A stretch of 64,000 nt of DNA, from positions 19,455,073 to 19,519,072 of the forward strand of contig CM066912.1 of NCBI GenBank assembly GCA_033964015.1. The letters are read 5' to 3'. The translations under genes were made by a program, and so were the position numbers. Origin of the DNA: Scolanthus callimorphus. Taxonomy: Eukaryota; Cnidaria; Anthozoa; Actiniaria; Edwardsiidae. The notes beneath the pieces are model-generated. The model was not told where the DNA came from and did no database searches. It was given only the letters and a program-made list of their open reading frames with translations. Below, piece after piece: positions 33,543 to 44,856 of the stretch; the first letter of the stretch is position 1; each line of letters begins with the position of its first letter.

Positions 33543-36500
33543 GATCAAGTGCATGATCCAGGGGTACAAAGGCGTAACATAGGGTAAAATATCATGTCTT
33601 CTTAAAATGCAAATTAACCAATAGAATATCATTCTTTTGCATATAGTTATACTTTAAATGTATAATTATAAGCATTTCGACTTTTAAAAGTGCAAATTCC
33701 TTTAATTTTATAGATACCCACAATGCATTGCGGGCGTGGTCATTATACAATATCTCTGTATTTGGGTGATATACTTAGCAAAAAAAGAATCTATTTACAA
33801 ATATTTGTTACAAAAATGCCATTATGTTTTCATGTTGCTGAATGGTGACCTGGAAGATAGTTTTTCTCCGTCTTTGGATGGTCTTCAGGTCTGCACAGAG
33901 AGCTCTCACAGTCTTTGCATACACTATTGCCTCTTTATTGTCCAGTTTGTATGTCATGTCAATCATGTTATCTCTTAAGAAGAAATGACCCTTAAAAACG
34001 AGAGAACCTTTCTGATATGCACAGTCATAACTGTCCACAACATCAGTGTCCAAAACAACAGCGCCATCACTTGACACTTTAAAAAGATAATAGTCATACG
34101 ATACATCATCAGCGGCAGCAATAGCGATAGTACTACCAGATTGTACTAAGTCCACCATGGCATTGACAGTACTTCTGACAGCAACTGATTCCTGATTTTG
34201 CCTTGTGACAGCCACATCTCCATCTCGAGAGAGTTCCACTTCTGTCCAATCATCGGCGTAGTCTGTGTTATCACATTCTTTGCCTAAAAGACACCCTTTG
34301 CAAAGGCAGCTTCTTTGTCTTGTGAAAACCTTGCATTGGACAGGAGTGGTCTTCACTGAATGGATCTTCCTAATTCCCTTTAATTCTTTAAAAACGCGCC
34401 CTCTACTTCTGTCCACAGCACCCTCACCCTTTACAGGTATATAGAAGTAGACACGCTTGTTGAGGGTGATGTTTGAAGATGTGGGTGAAGAGAACTCGTT
34501 TTTTAGGTACTCATACATATCCTTGGCAGATTTGATGGTGGCTTTGCGTCTGAGGACAGCAAGAGCAGCACGTTGCTTGATGTTGGCCCCTGCTGCATCT
34601 TGTTCGCCTTTTGCATGTGATGTTTCAAAAAAGTGCCGGTCAATCTGACATCCAAAATCAGACAGAGAGCATGACAAGTCGCCAAAGGTATGCTTGGACT
34701 TATATTGGCCTGCACATCCATCAGTGAACTCATGAATCTTGTCCACGGTTATGTTCAGTTTCTTTCGCATGTAATCAAGGATTAGATTTTGTGTGTGGTG
34801 GACAAAGTGGTAGTCCTGGCTATTGTCCTCTGACAAAGCAAAGAAGTGTTCCTTGATAAGAATTGGGTGTTCTGCTGAACTTGCTTTGCCATCAACTTCC
34901 AAGTCAGAATGACGCCAAACAACTGATACATGAATAGAAACCTTAAAGGCATCAAAGTACTCAGACTGAATTTCATCCTGTGATCTACATGTATAGTTTT
35001 CAGAGAAATCGTGGACGCAGATTATGTGATTTAGAGGAAGATTTGATACCAAACTGTCAAACTGTGCCTTCTGCCACTTGGCCATAAAAGAATGATAGGT
35101 ATAATCCTGAAGTAACTTGATAAAGTACTCAAACATCTCTTTGACTGGCGTCTCTTTATTGACCAGTGAGATCTTTCGCTTTTCCTCCCCTGATTTATCT
35201 GTGTATGATATATAATCGTATCTCTTCCACTGAATAACTTGATCTGACATTTCTTCTTCAGAAGTCTGAAAGAGATGGGTGCCACAGTCATCACAGGATC
35301 GCATCAAGCATTTCATCATGTGATATTCAGAGCCTTCTAGTTTAGGGCACAAAGTAGAGTCAACTGCCTCACTTAGGAAACTAAACTGTCTAGCAGTTTC
35401 ATTTCCAGCGGCCTTTCGGAACTTCATGCAGCTGTCAAACATGATTTTGCATTCAACATGCTTCCTACACAAGCATGACTGCCTGTCTCTTTCCTTGGCA
35501 CCTTTGACAAAAAAAGGTTTGAGCTGCTGAAAACGACGCTGCTTAATTTGTATCTCTGGATGAAGTTGTTTAAATTCTTGAAAACATTCAGTTTCAGTTT
35601 TTTCAAGTACATGCTTTGCATGTTCTATGTACTCCTTTTTCCCGATTCGCTGCCGCAGTCTATCCTTTTTTGATCCTGTGGGTCTGCTTGCTTGTTGGGC
35701 CCAGTAGTTATAGATAAGTTCCTTGTCTTCTTCTTTAACTGCATCACACCTCACTTTCCGTTTAGTTACCAGCCAGCAGGCCTCGTCTCCTTTGAAAACT
35801 CGCTCCCTGTGCTTAATTGCTTTAGACACTTGTTGTCGCTTGATACCAATAAGCTCCGCCACTCGTTTCTGCTGTCTGCCTTTCTTCACGGAAGAGCCAA
35901 ATGCAAGGGAACGTGCAACGGCATATGCGGTCCTTTCATCGGCGCTTTTAGCTTTCTTCACTTTAGATAGCCCTTCAGATAGGTCCTGCACCAGACTCCT
36001 CATGGCTTCAGTCTCGTTTTTCTCAGCTTCAGGGCGCAGAAAACCTTTCTTTTCTAAGGTTTTCCTTGTTTGCGGACTGTTTACAAGGTCTTGGAGTAGT
36101 TCTGCTTTTTTGGCAGGGCTTTTCGGAAGGGACGGAGAAACTTTATCCTTGGCTCTCTTTTTCGCCATTCGGGATGAAAAAGCTGGCGTTCGAAGTTCAA
36201 CTTCCGGTTCCGGTCCGGCGACTTCAGCAAGCTTTCTGTTTTCGCGGAATTTTCGAACGCGCTCCCGGACTTTCCGACGTTTTTCTTCCGTTTTCGCCTT
36301 TTCATTTTGAAGCTTGGCTTTTAATGATTCCGCCTTTCGAGCCTTTTTCAGGGATGTTCGCGTTTCCCTTGTCGGCTTCGGATTACGCTGCCTATTCTCG
36401 CGTAACTTTCGCATTCTCTCCCTTGCTTTCTCCGCTTCTTTCTCCCGATTCTTGGCATAATGCTCTTTTTTCTTTGTTCTCTTCTCTTCTGCTTTCTTTT

Positions 36501-37858
36501 GCCTCCAAAGTGCGATTGAACTTAATGAATCTTCCATGGCGTTGTTCCGATTACTTACTAGATGTTTATGCTTGGCATTTGCGCCAATTTCGCGGGTATT
36601 TCGCCATAGCTCATGTGTCAGTCACGCGTCTTGTTATAGTTGCGAAATATGACAAAGAAACATTAAATTGCAAAATTCTTACACTAAAAACGCTTTATTT
36701 TATTGGAAGGAAAGTTCATTTTGGTTATTACATTGACAAATTCTAAGATATGTAAATATAATGCAACTTTTAGCGAACGCATCTTGCACATGTTGTTGAA
36801 CTCCCGCGAAAGTCACACAACAACTCATCACGCGACACCGGTATATTTCGACATCAGGGGTTCTCAGTCCCTCTCGTTCTATTGTTTTGAGCCCCTGATT
36901 GAGAAGGAGCCCCCCATACATTTGTCTCGAAGGACTTCAGGTTGAAGAAGAAAGAAATGGCGACTGTTATACGCGGAAAGACCTTGCTAGTCGCACGCAT
37001 CGTTGTACAGTCCAAAGAAGCCCATCTGTAAACTGATACCACCACAATAAACCCAAGCTTTCAAGGATCAAAATATGTGTTCGGGGTTCCAGAAAACATC
37101 AAATTGTAGCAGTTATTGTGCATGGAACAAGGGAAGCTTGGTACCAATCGAACACCTTCTTCACGAGAATTATAACTGCCACATCAAATTTAAGCAGCGC
37201 GTACGTTGCGCTCGAAGAAATGACAGAAACGAAAACAGTAACTTAAGAAAGGATGTAAATCTCGGTATCGTAATTGTGTTCGGGGTAGAGGATTTAATGT
37301 AATTGTACAGCGACTTTTCTACAAACGGAGCTGAAATTTGTCTGACAGTAAGTACATCATATGAGCATCAAAATATAATTTTTTGGGACTCAAACTTGAA
37401 TATTGCGGTTTGTTAGTCGAGCGAGCTTTGTATCGCAATATGTTTAGTAATAAACAGCGTTACACCGTGCGTATTGTGTATTTTTTTCATTATATTTATG
37501 ATTCCCGCAAGTAATAGCCCCTAAATTGCACTTCTATAATTTATTTCGCTACAATTCTTCGATTTTAGGTGGTACTGGAAGTTGATATGTTGCGAATTAG
37601 ATCTCTGCCAAGGAAATTTGTTCATTTTCTTTGACTGTCGTGTTACGCGTTACAACTTATTTAAGCGCAAATTCCGGAAATGAAAATTCGCTGAAAAATT
37701 CTACATTAGCTCTTTTCTGTTAATTTTTTGTAGAACGTAAGATACACTTTTTAGTAATAAGTGTAGGAAATTCCAAAATGTTACCTATTTTCCTTTGCGA
37801 AATATATTATTTTAAGGTTGATAAGTATGATTTGTACCCCTGGATCGTGCACTTGATC
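33543..37858 (-). mobile_element. 4,316-bp DNA transposon inserted in the DUF6589-like exon
   Basis: Terminal inverted repeats: left GATCAAGTGCATGATCCAGG (33543 on), right end the reverse complement with one change (GTGCACG), about 28 bp each including ggggtacaaa. Flanked by TGGA on both sides. Removal of the element plus one TGGA restores the host exon frame. It carries one large ORF (transposase) on the minus strand and about 1.3 kb of sequence without a recognised gene upstream of it (36538-37858). A 4-bp target duplication fits Sola-type and some other superfamilies; the superfamily is not settled. Confidence 0.9.
33808..36537 (-). CDS. Candidate transposase of the 4.3-kb element, 909 aa
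   Basis: A single intact ORF from ATG 36537 (context cgccATGg). Residues 10-105: Lys/Arg/Glu-rich coiled helix. About 221-242: helix-turn-helix-like KRVAELIGIKRQQVSKAI. Cys clusters at 356-370, 410-418 and 735-755 suggest zinc binding. The core has ICVHDFSENYTCRSQDEIQS (D510), HEFTDGCAGQYKSKH (D606) and ETSHAKGEQDAAGANIK (E638, E645 or D647), which I propose as a DDE/D triad. I know this HDFxENY...DGCxxQYK family only as hypothetical proteins of invertebrates. The position inside terminal repeats is the main evidence that it is the transposase. The ORF is undamaged, so the copy may be autonomous. Confidence 0.75.
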   Translation of the reverse strand: MEDSLSSIALWRQKKAEEKRTKKKEHYAKNREKEAEKARERMRKLRENRQRNPKPTRETRTSLKKARKAESLKAKLQNEKAKTEEKRRKVRERVRKFRENRKLAEVAGPEPEVELRTPAFSSRMAKKRAKDKVSPSLPKSPAKKAELLQDLVNSPQTRKTLEKKGFLRPEAEKNETEAMRSLVQDLSEGLSKVKKAKSADERTAYAVARSLAFGSSVKKGRQQKRVAELIGIKRQQVSKAIKHRERVFKGDEACWLVTKRKVRCDAVKEEDKELIYNYWAQQASRPTGSKKDRLRQRIGKKEYIEHAKHVLEKTETECFQEFKQLHPEIQIKQRRFQQLKPFFVKGAKERDRQSCLCRKHVECKIMFDSCMKFRKAAGNETARQFSFLSEAVDSTLCPKLEGSEYHMMKCLMRSCDDCGTHLFQTSEEEMSDQVIQWKRYDYISYTDKSGEEKRKISLVNKETPVKEMFEYFIKLLQDYTYHSFMAKWQKAQFDSLVSNLPLNHIICVHDFSENYTCRSQDEIQSEYFDAFKVSIHVSVVWRHSDLEVDGKASSAEHPILIKEHFFALSEDNSQDYHFVHHTQNLILDYMRKKLNITVDKIHEFTDGCAGQYKSKHTFGDLSCSLSDFGCQIDRHFFETSHAKGEQDAAGANIKQRAALAVLRRKATIKSAKDMYEYLKNEFSSPTSSNITLNKRVYFYIPVKGEGAVDRSRGRVFKELKGIRKIHSVKTTPVQCKVFTRQRSCLCKGCLLGKECDNTDYADDWTEVELSRDGDVAVTRQNQESVAVRSTVNAMVDLVQSGSTIAIAAADDVSYDYYLFKVSSDGAVVLDTDVVDSYDCAYQKGSLVFKGHFFLRDNMIDMTYKLDNKEAIVYAKTVRALCADLKTIQRRRKTIFQVTIQQHENIMAFL

Positions 37859-37933
37859 TGGAGGGATTGGTTTCCTGCAGCTGTGGACTGAATCCGTGCC
37901 TTAACAGAAAAGTCCAGGTTGTCTGCAACAATT
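37859..37933 (-). pseudogene. DUF6589-like gene, exon 2, 5' part
   Basis: Acceptor cgttgacag|aattg at 37934/37933. 75 nt encode the last base of an Arg codon and then IVADNLDFSVKARIQ through NQSL, ending at the transposon's TGGA (minus TCCA) target copy. The remaining codon bases CA are completed across the insertion. Confidence 0.75.
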
Positions 37934-38894
37934 CTGTCAACGAAAATTAGCAATGGTCACAAAGAGGTTGAGGGAGATCATAAGGGTTAATCAAAAAAGC
38001 CTAACAATATATTGCTCCAGGGGGTGTACTCAGGAAAAGACACAGCCGCGTAGCCAGGAATTTCTGAAGGTGGGGGGGGGGGGGGGGGGGGATAGTGAAA
38101 ACATAGGACGAAAATGTTCAAATTTCCTTCAGCAAATACAGTAAATGTATGGGAAAATCTCCCGAGAAAGGGAGGGGGGGCCTGGCCCCCTCTGGCTGAA
38201 AAGACATGATGACAAGGGGAAAGGCCATGGAGCTTTATATTGGCAACCCCCTTCCCCATGGCAAGGATTAATGACACTCACTTCTCCTTGAGGGAATGAT
38301 GCTAAAGCTGTCAAAACAAGCAGGTATATATACAAGTAACTAAAAAAACATGATGCTTATAGCGGTGTACATGAAATTTTGTATTGCTTATGGCAGACAT
38401 GTACTACTTTTATAGATATTATTAGTGTTCTTCACATGTTGACCTGATAGGGGTGCCCGTCATATTCTTTAAGGGTCAAAATTGACTCTGAGGTATTTTT
38501 TAGGGTGCATCGGAGAAACATTGTGCCTTTCACTAATAAATGGTATTTCTTTAGGGGTACGCAAATGAATGAAAGGGTCACAAACCAAGTAAAACGTTTT
38601 CTTTCTTTCTTTGTTCATTTATAGCTCTAAAATGAAAAACAATAAACAATAACAAAAAAAGGTTTATTGTTGGTATTTTTTAGGGGTCATTTTGTTTGAT
38701 AAGGTATTTTTTAGGGTTGGATTTTTTGTGTCCTGGTATTTTTGGGGTATATTTTCGGATGTCCCGACAAGCACCCCTCTTATAACATGGGAGAACACCC
38801 CCCTCCCCACCACACACACACACACACCGGGATTGGAGAATTTCAATGTCTTTTAAATCCGATAAGACTGCAATACACGTATTCGTAAGCTTAC
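37934..38894. other. Intron 1 of the DUF6589-like gene, repeat-filled
   Basis: Holds a 20-bp G-run (38072-38091) after cgtagccaggaatttctgaa (a widespread marine-invertebrate repeat word), Gs at 38170, and 38430-38760 with ggtattttttagggtg words related in reverse to 41560-41960. Confidence 0.6.
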
Positions 38895-40237
38895 CTGTAC
38901 GTTTTCCCTGAAGTTGTGAGTAGCTGATTTCGAACCTCGTCTACACTGGAAGTGCTAACGCCTTCTGGAGCTGCCTTGACAATTTTCTTTAGAGTTTTTT
39001 CAGTGTATGCAGGGCAGGTCTCTGCGTCTTTTTTGCTAAGACTTAGCTCCACATCGACCTCCATATCGTCCTCGCTGTACTTCGGGGTTTGACTTTCTTT
39101 TATTTCGTCAAGAAGCTTTACACTCTGAAGTACTTCTTTTCGTGACGCTTTCCATTTTTGAACTTTACTATCAAAGTTCTCTCCCATCGCAGTTTGAAAG
39201 CGAATGCTTTCCTTGTGCGAAACACACAGACCCAATTTGTTGAGTCGTTCGAAGTCGCGAGACTTGGCACCGCTGTGTAGCAAAATGAGAGACACCCTTT
39301 TCGCTAGTGCTGACATTTTAATGTTTCTTTTCCGCGCTACAACAGCAGTAGCAAGTGCCACGGTGTTATCACTCGCCTCCATATTCTTGCCTCCTATTGC
39401 CGCAGAAATTGCAGAGTACCAAGTGGGGCACATCGTCTTGGCCTCGTGCGCCACAAGCCGGTTCTGAAGAGTGGCTACTTCTTCAGGGGTAGAATGCTGA
39501 AGCATGGACGTTTTGTTTTTACACAAGTCCCGGAATTCAGAGGAGATTTGTGCAGCAAATGAGCATTGTAAATACTTCTTTAAGCCTTGGTGCCGTAATA
39601 TGGCTCTACTAGCCGCCTTGTACCTGTTGTTTACGAGCTACTTCACAATGGCAGCAGTACGGGTATCTTTGATGCGCCTTTTCTTTCCGGAGAGGGAAAC
39701 TAGAATGCCATCGGCGGGAAGACCTCGTCTTTGCTTTGGCTTCTCGCATGCGTTAACAAGCAAAATATTTCCAAGATCAGTTGCCTGGTCAGGTTGGTTG
39801 TTTTCCTTTTCAGGATCGTCCAAAAAGCTAATCGATCGTCTGGCCAAGGAGCTCGATCTCTCTTCAGCACTTGGTGCTTTTTTCTTGTGGCCTAAGCCGG
39901 GCGAGTTATGTAGACGCTTGAAGCGACTTGGGGAATTTCCCTGGCTAGTTGAAGTCGGCAAGTTTTCCCGCAAGAAGGCTACGCTTGTATGAGCACCGCG
40001 AATCTTAGTAGCGCATTTCGAGCAGCATTTTTTCCCCGAGCTCACGTTGAGGCCAAGATCCTTTAGAAGTGATAACAGTGGTTTCTTCTCGCCGTAGCTT
40101 TTGATCAATTCTACTTGTGGCTGGATATAAGGGCCACTTTTGCCATAAACTAAGAAGCTATTCTTGCAGATACTGCACTTTGAATCTTGTGGGAGATGTA
40201 CCTTCTTAACCGGCTTTGTTGGTGTATTCAAGAGCAT
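38895..40237 (-). pseudogene. DUF6589-like gene, exon 1 with in-frame TAG
   Basis: ATG at 40237. The frame is open for 199 codons, meets TAG (39638-39640), and then continues open in the same frame for 247 more codons to the donor at 38895/38894. The N-terminal part has a CxxC...CC...C pattern (SKCSICKNSF, then KKCCSKCATKIRG) that may bind zinc, then a Ser/Lys-rich linker. The part after the TAG (NRYKAASRAILRHQGLKKYL, then RNIKMSALAKRVSLILLHSG, then FERLNKLGLCVSHKESIRF) is conserved-looking and matches the region before the DNLD motif in cnidarian relatives as I recall them. The TAG stands where an aromatic or polar codon would be expected; no frameshift accompanies it. Confidence 0.75.
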
Positions 40238-42477
40238 TGCATGACTTTCATTTGCGAATTCATGAAAGCGATGAAAGACAAGACGTGGACAACAACGTGA
40301 AATGTGATAGTCTATGTTAATAACAAACCTACACGCATCCGGTTCTCATCAATAAATTGATTGGCATGCTTGACATTTAGTTGTCATCGATTTCATTCAG
40401 GGATTATTCACATGCAGGGTGAGAATGATGTATTTGACAGAAAAAAAGTCAAGTTTTATGAATGGTGTGTCCGCAGTCCCTTCTTTCGGCGTTTTCCCCC
40501 CGTGGCGCGTCTCTCTCTCTCTCCTGGTAACTCGACACTTGTAAACAAACCGAAGCGCGCCGCCGCGGGATTTCTCTCGATTTACGGACGTTCGCTTCTC
40601 TCGATTTACGGACGTTCGCTTCTCTCGATTTACGGACGTTCGCCGGAGAAGGGGCTGCAAGCAGTCTAATTCTGCAGGTGAGCTCGGTCCAGTGCTCGCG
40701 CATCCTAAGGGTTCAACTCCGAGCACAGGAAGCCCGCCCAGAATGCCAGGGACTAGGCTGTATAATGATAGATTTTCTAACAATCACCAAACGATCCCAG
40801 TCAGTACACCTAATGGTCACAAAGTTAATGAGGAGTTAATGCAAATGCTTTGCCGAACAATTTCGATTCCTCTCTAACAACCCAGTTCCATTAATTTATA
40901 CAAAGCGTTTGATCAAATGGCGTAATTTTGAAGTCCACAGCAAGTTCGGTCAGCATCTAAACTTCTGTCATCAACTGAAAAAATGACTTGAGTCCCAGCA
41001 CTGCATCTTTGTTTCAAAGATAAACCCTTATTTCTTTTCAGTGAAGTCTAGTCTCTTTAGTGGCTTTTGATGTCTGTTTTTTTCCAATGATTGACAGCTA
41101 ATTTGGGATTTCAGTATGTTTTCTTCAGCTGGTTTCGAGTTTACTTACAGTGAAATGACATCAACTTGGATACCCCCGAGGTTTTTAGCCAACCAGAAAG
41201 CAGCACTCGAACAAATAATCAGAGGGTTTTTAGAATGTCTCAGAAAGATCGAGGTTTCTTTTTAATCGATTTTGATACATGTCAAATACAACACTTATAA
41301 ATTTGTTTCCCTGAAAAAGAGCGCCGCTTCGACAGCTTGCCTTGTGGTATAATAAAGCGAACACAACACAGCAATTTGAAAACACAATAACATCAGATCT
41401 TTGTTGATCCAAACTTGAAGAACACAAGAGCTTTCAGTGTAGCTCTGTAAATAGTATCAACAACAAATATCAATATCAACCCAGTAGAACAGTTACAGCT
41501 GTGAAGAAATCGGAGCAGAGCCGAAGAACACAGGGGGGGGGGACTCCTATATTTTTGGTCGGGATGATCGCTGGAAATTATCAGTTACACCCCTAAAAGA
41601 TACCAAACATAGAGTGGCTGAAATAATTTCTTACCCTAAAAGATACCCTAAAAGATGGAGGCCGTGTGTGCCAGGTAGGAGCGAAGGAGACAGGTAACAG
41701 GTAAAAGATACCCATCAAGAATTTCCTTGTTTGACTAAAATCTGCCTTTAATGTTGTCTATTTTATCTTCTTCTCATCGAGTAATCTCTCTTTCTTACAC
41801 AGCTTGAAGGACCACCATCATGAGACAAAACAATTTGGACATATTTCGGCCCTAAAAAATACCAATGTCCCTTATTTTATTGAAGATTAAGATCACCCCT
41901 AAAAGAGACCAAGGCCCCGTGATTTAACCCCGAAAAGATGCGATGATCATCCCTGACCCAAAATATCCCCCCCCCCCCGAGCCGTGAAAATGTCTACGCG
42001 TGGTCCAAGTAAAAGTCTGTATACTTTTCGACTTCACAACAAGCAGCAATTTCGGGAGAAATGACTGTTCTTCCCCTTAAATCTTTCAGAGGGTGAATAC
42101 CCCAATTGGTTTTATCGTATTGCCTTACAACATTTTCAACAAAATTGTCTACTTGGCCGCAACAGTCGAGCGATCTCCCTATTAGAACTGCCTTCATGGT
42201 AAAGAACCAAGACAGTTTCTCGCATATGTTGAGGAAATTGCTTCCCATGACTCTGTACATCACCTTTTTTGTTAATTCTCTGTCGCAGAGCCAAATAGAT
42301 CGATAAGAGGTTTCTTGTAGTATTATTTTGAGGTCTACTAACTAACTGACTATCGTTGAGCAGAAAATGTGCGCTAGAATTTTGTAGCAGTGTATTGTTT
42401 GAATGCTGCTTTCTGATTGGCTAAAACCTCGGAGGTGTCCCAGTTGATGTCATTTCACTGTAAGGCTGCTTTCCATA
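40238..42477. other. No gene; scattered repeats
   Basis: A 24-bp tandem repeat ttctctcgatttacggacgt tcgc x3 (40572-40643), the SINE-like word shared with 29.9 kb (40718-40765), G-run 41531-41540, ccctaaaagatacc words (41590-41900) and a C-run near 41969. ORFs across the 24-bp repeat show an eight-residue repeat and are not real. Confidence 0.6.
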
Positions 42478-42585
42478 TAGTCGTATCAGTCGTCCCAGTC
42501 GATCAGTCAAGCTGTGAAACAATAGAATAATTACAATTTCTATTGTTTCACGGTCGACTGATATGACTGATACGGTCGCACTGAC
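42478..42585. mobile_element. Fold-back repeat
   Basis: tcgtatcagtcgtcccagtc...tgtgaaacaatagaa pairs with ttctattgtttcacggtcga ctgatatgactgatacggtc; short AT loop between. Confidence 0.75.
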
Positions 42586-42904
42586 AAACAACACAAGGTG
42601 CTCATTGATTTGATGTGACATCACACCTGTTAGTCCAGTCAATCTACGGTTTGACCGGGAACTAATTGCAACAAAAGCTTTTTCGACGGTTTTGTGCTAC
42701 ATTTAGTCCCCAAATGAACATACTAAAAGTCCCAAAAATCGGAGTTCAGGAACACGCCGAAGAGCCAATTGAAAATCCCATACAAAGCTTGTATGAAAAA
42801 CCACAGGGAGCCCAAATCTCGAAAAATGCAGAACATTAAAATAGAGTCATTTTATGAAACTTTCGAACAGCTGCGCAGTTGCGTGACAGCCTCCCTTTAA
42901 ACTT

Positions 42905-43203
42905 ATAAAGTTCACCGATTTAGTTAAACTTTTTACAGCAACATTTATGTTCAATTCCACAATAATCTTTTGCCTTCAAGTTTTAGTGACCTCTTTACTC
43001 CTGTAAATCAAATTCATTCTTACAACACTAGACTAGCTTCAAAAACATCTTTCTCGCTGCCAAAAACCAAAACAAATTATGGAATTTTTAACATTCGATA
43101 TAAAGGGGCAGAAGTATGGAACTCCCTTAATGAAACAATAAAGCAGGCACCTCTAGCTTATTTCCAATCTAGCCTTAAATCTGACTTTATTGACTTCTAC
43201 TAA
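42905..43203 (+). pseudogene. LINE ORF2 C-terminus and 3' end
   Basis: The plus-strand frame ending at 43203 reads IHSYNTRLASKTSFSLPKTK, then YGIFNIRYKGAEVWNSL, the typical last segment of a CR1/Jockey-like RT protein (HxxNTR...F...FxxxGxxxWNxL). It is followed by (CA)n(TA)n and an AT-rich tail. The 5' part is missing. Confidence 0.8.
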
Positions 43204-43539
43204 AAACACACACACACACATATATATATAGATGTATTTTCTTAGTAATTTATTCTTTGATACCTTCATTTACACCATTTCATCTCTACAGATTTTTTCC
43301 TTTTTCCTTCTTTTCGCTTTTTATAATATGAAGTGAATAATATTGTCTTAAATTCAAGCGTGGCTCCCCGGCTGTCTAGCCCTTTGGCTATCTCATAGAG
43401 CCCACTCCATTTTATCTTTTCTTTCTATTTTCACAAGTCAATAAAAAAATAATCTGTAAATATAAGAAATAATAAAGAAAAAAATGCAATAACAAAAATG
43501 AGCAAATAAAAAATGTTGACTAACAAACTGTTCCCTCAG

Positions 43540-44390
43540 ATATCTGGCTGCAAACCATTAAGAATTTTAAACATTAAGGTACACCGTGACTCCTTTTGTC
43601 TAACAGTAATTTTCTTCCAACCCAATTTACTTAATACATCCTTACTGGGTGTGTCAAAAGCTGAATTGGTAGAATGCTCCAATGCCACTTGCAACTTTCT
43701 TAGAGATGTTGTCAACGTGGGCTTCCCATGACAGGCGCTCGTCAATAACAACTCCAATTAATTTTGATATCCACATTGTCAAAGTTTGAAAGCCTCTGTG
43801 TAGTACCCAATAACATATCCGTTCTTGTAACGTTAAGGCTTAACTTATTGGCAAGCTAACCATTGATAATTTTAGTTAATTTAATGTAATTTAGTCTGTA
43901 TTGGATCAGCAGAAGCAACAGTAAGATTTGTGTCATCTCCATACATCCTTGCTTTAGAATACTTAAGACAATTCGGTAGATCATTCACGTATAAGAGGAA
44001 CAACAAAAGACCGAGTATACATCGCTGAGGGACTCCACAATAGATCGACCTTGGTGCTGACAGTGATCCGTTCACAAAGCACTGTTGACTACGACCCGAC
44101 AGACATGACCAGAGCCAAGCCAAAGAAGATTTACCCAAGCCATATCTGTCGAGTTTCTCTAAAAGTATTGAATGATCGACCGGGTCAAAAGCTTTGGCTA
44201 AATCTACGAACACAGTTGCATCAATAAGCCAATGGTCTATATTAAGATACCATTCGTTTTTTGATTCGATTAATGAACTAAGAGTAGAATGTATCAGTCG
44301 AAAGCCTGACTGACACTTACTCAGGATGTTATTATCCTGTAAGTATTTATACAATTGGTCAAAAACCAGTCTTTGACATTGCAAGTCAAC
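43540..44390 (-). pseudogene. LINE reverse-transcriptase fragment
   Basis: On the minus strand 44384-43881 encodes the RT fingers and palm: KCQSGFRLIHSTLSSLIE, ATVFVDLAKAFDPVDHSILL, then GVPQRCILGLLLFLLYVNDL and ARMYGDDTNLT. The catalytic box is YGDD rather than the usual Y/FADD. A second frame (43757-43536) gives LSKLGWKKITVRQKESR and KILNGLQPDI, the post-palm region. So there is at least one frameshift, and both ends are truncated. This is a different copy from the plus-strand LINE end at 42.9 kb. Confidence 0.85.
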
Positions 44391-44620
44391 TTTAACCTAC
44401 TAGGCTCGGGCCATGTCCTCTCTTAAATATCATCTTCTTTCGCGCATTTGTCAACAAGGGGATCTTCGAATCAACAGTGCCTATCTGTGACATACATACA
44501 TACATTGTTACTGCCGTGGCCTCGTAAGGACTTAAACCTAGCCCAGATCACACTTCCTGTGCCAATGTGCGTGGACATTGCGCTCCGATGTAAGTGATTC
44601 TGGCCGGGTTTGATCCATGG

Positions 44621-44856
44621 CTTAATGTTTTCCTTTGTTCTGAAATGCAAATATAAATACACATTAATAAAAAGGTTTTTTTTTGGAAAATGAAGGTTTA
44701 CTTGCAAATACTGCTGTGCTGTAAGTGGGTTTTTCGCTTAATGTTTTTCCTTTGTTCTGAAATGCAAATATGAATACACATTGATAAAAAGGTTTTTTTC
44801 TGGAAAATTAAGATTTACTTGCAAATACTGCTGTGCTGTAAGTGGTTTTTTCGCAT
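44621..44856. repeat. 118-bp tandem duplication
   Basis: ttaatgttttcctttgttct gaaatgcaaat ... tgctgtgctgtaagtgg occurs at 44621 and again at 44739 with a handful of substitutions. Confidence 0.9.

Larger units (their letters stand above)
31913..40237 (-). pseudogene. DUF6589-like gene, disrupted
   Basis: A minus-strand gene reassembled from exons at 38895-40237, 37859-37933 joined to 33271-33538, 32314-32571 and probably about 31913-32014. Exon phases agree: exon 1 ends in phase 2 at tacag|gtaagc, exon 2 starts at gacag|aattg and restores the codon, exon 2 ends in phase 0 at gatgtg|gtaaga, and exon 3 starts at tgcag|tgctgc. Family signs (from memory of DUF6589 proteins): ADNLDFSVKAR in exon 2, EELLPTAQ and SDV at its end, FLDGDQLTEERAR and EGLDPLYADWHAK in exon 3. 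The family's function is unknown to me. Two lesions: TAG at 39638-39640 and a 4,316-bp transposon in exon 2. The 3' end of the gene was not found. Confidence 0.75.

Noticed and set aside
35723..36746. Plus-strand ORFs of 195 and 226 codons
   Set aside because: Antisense to the Lys/Arg-rich N-terminus of the candidate transposase; open only because of its composition.
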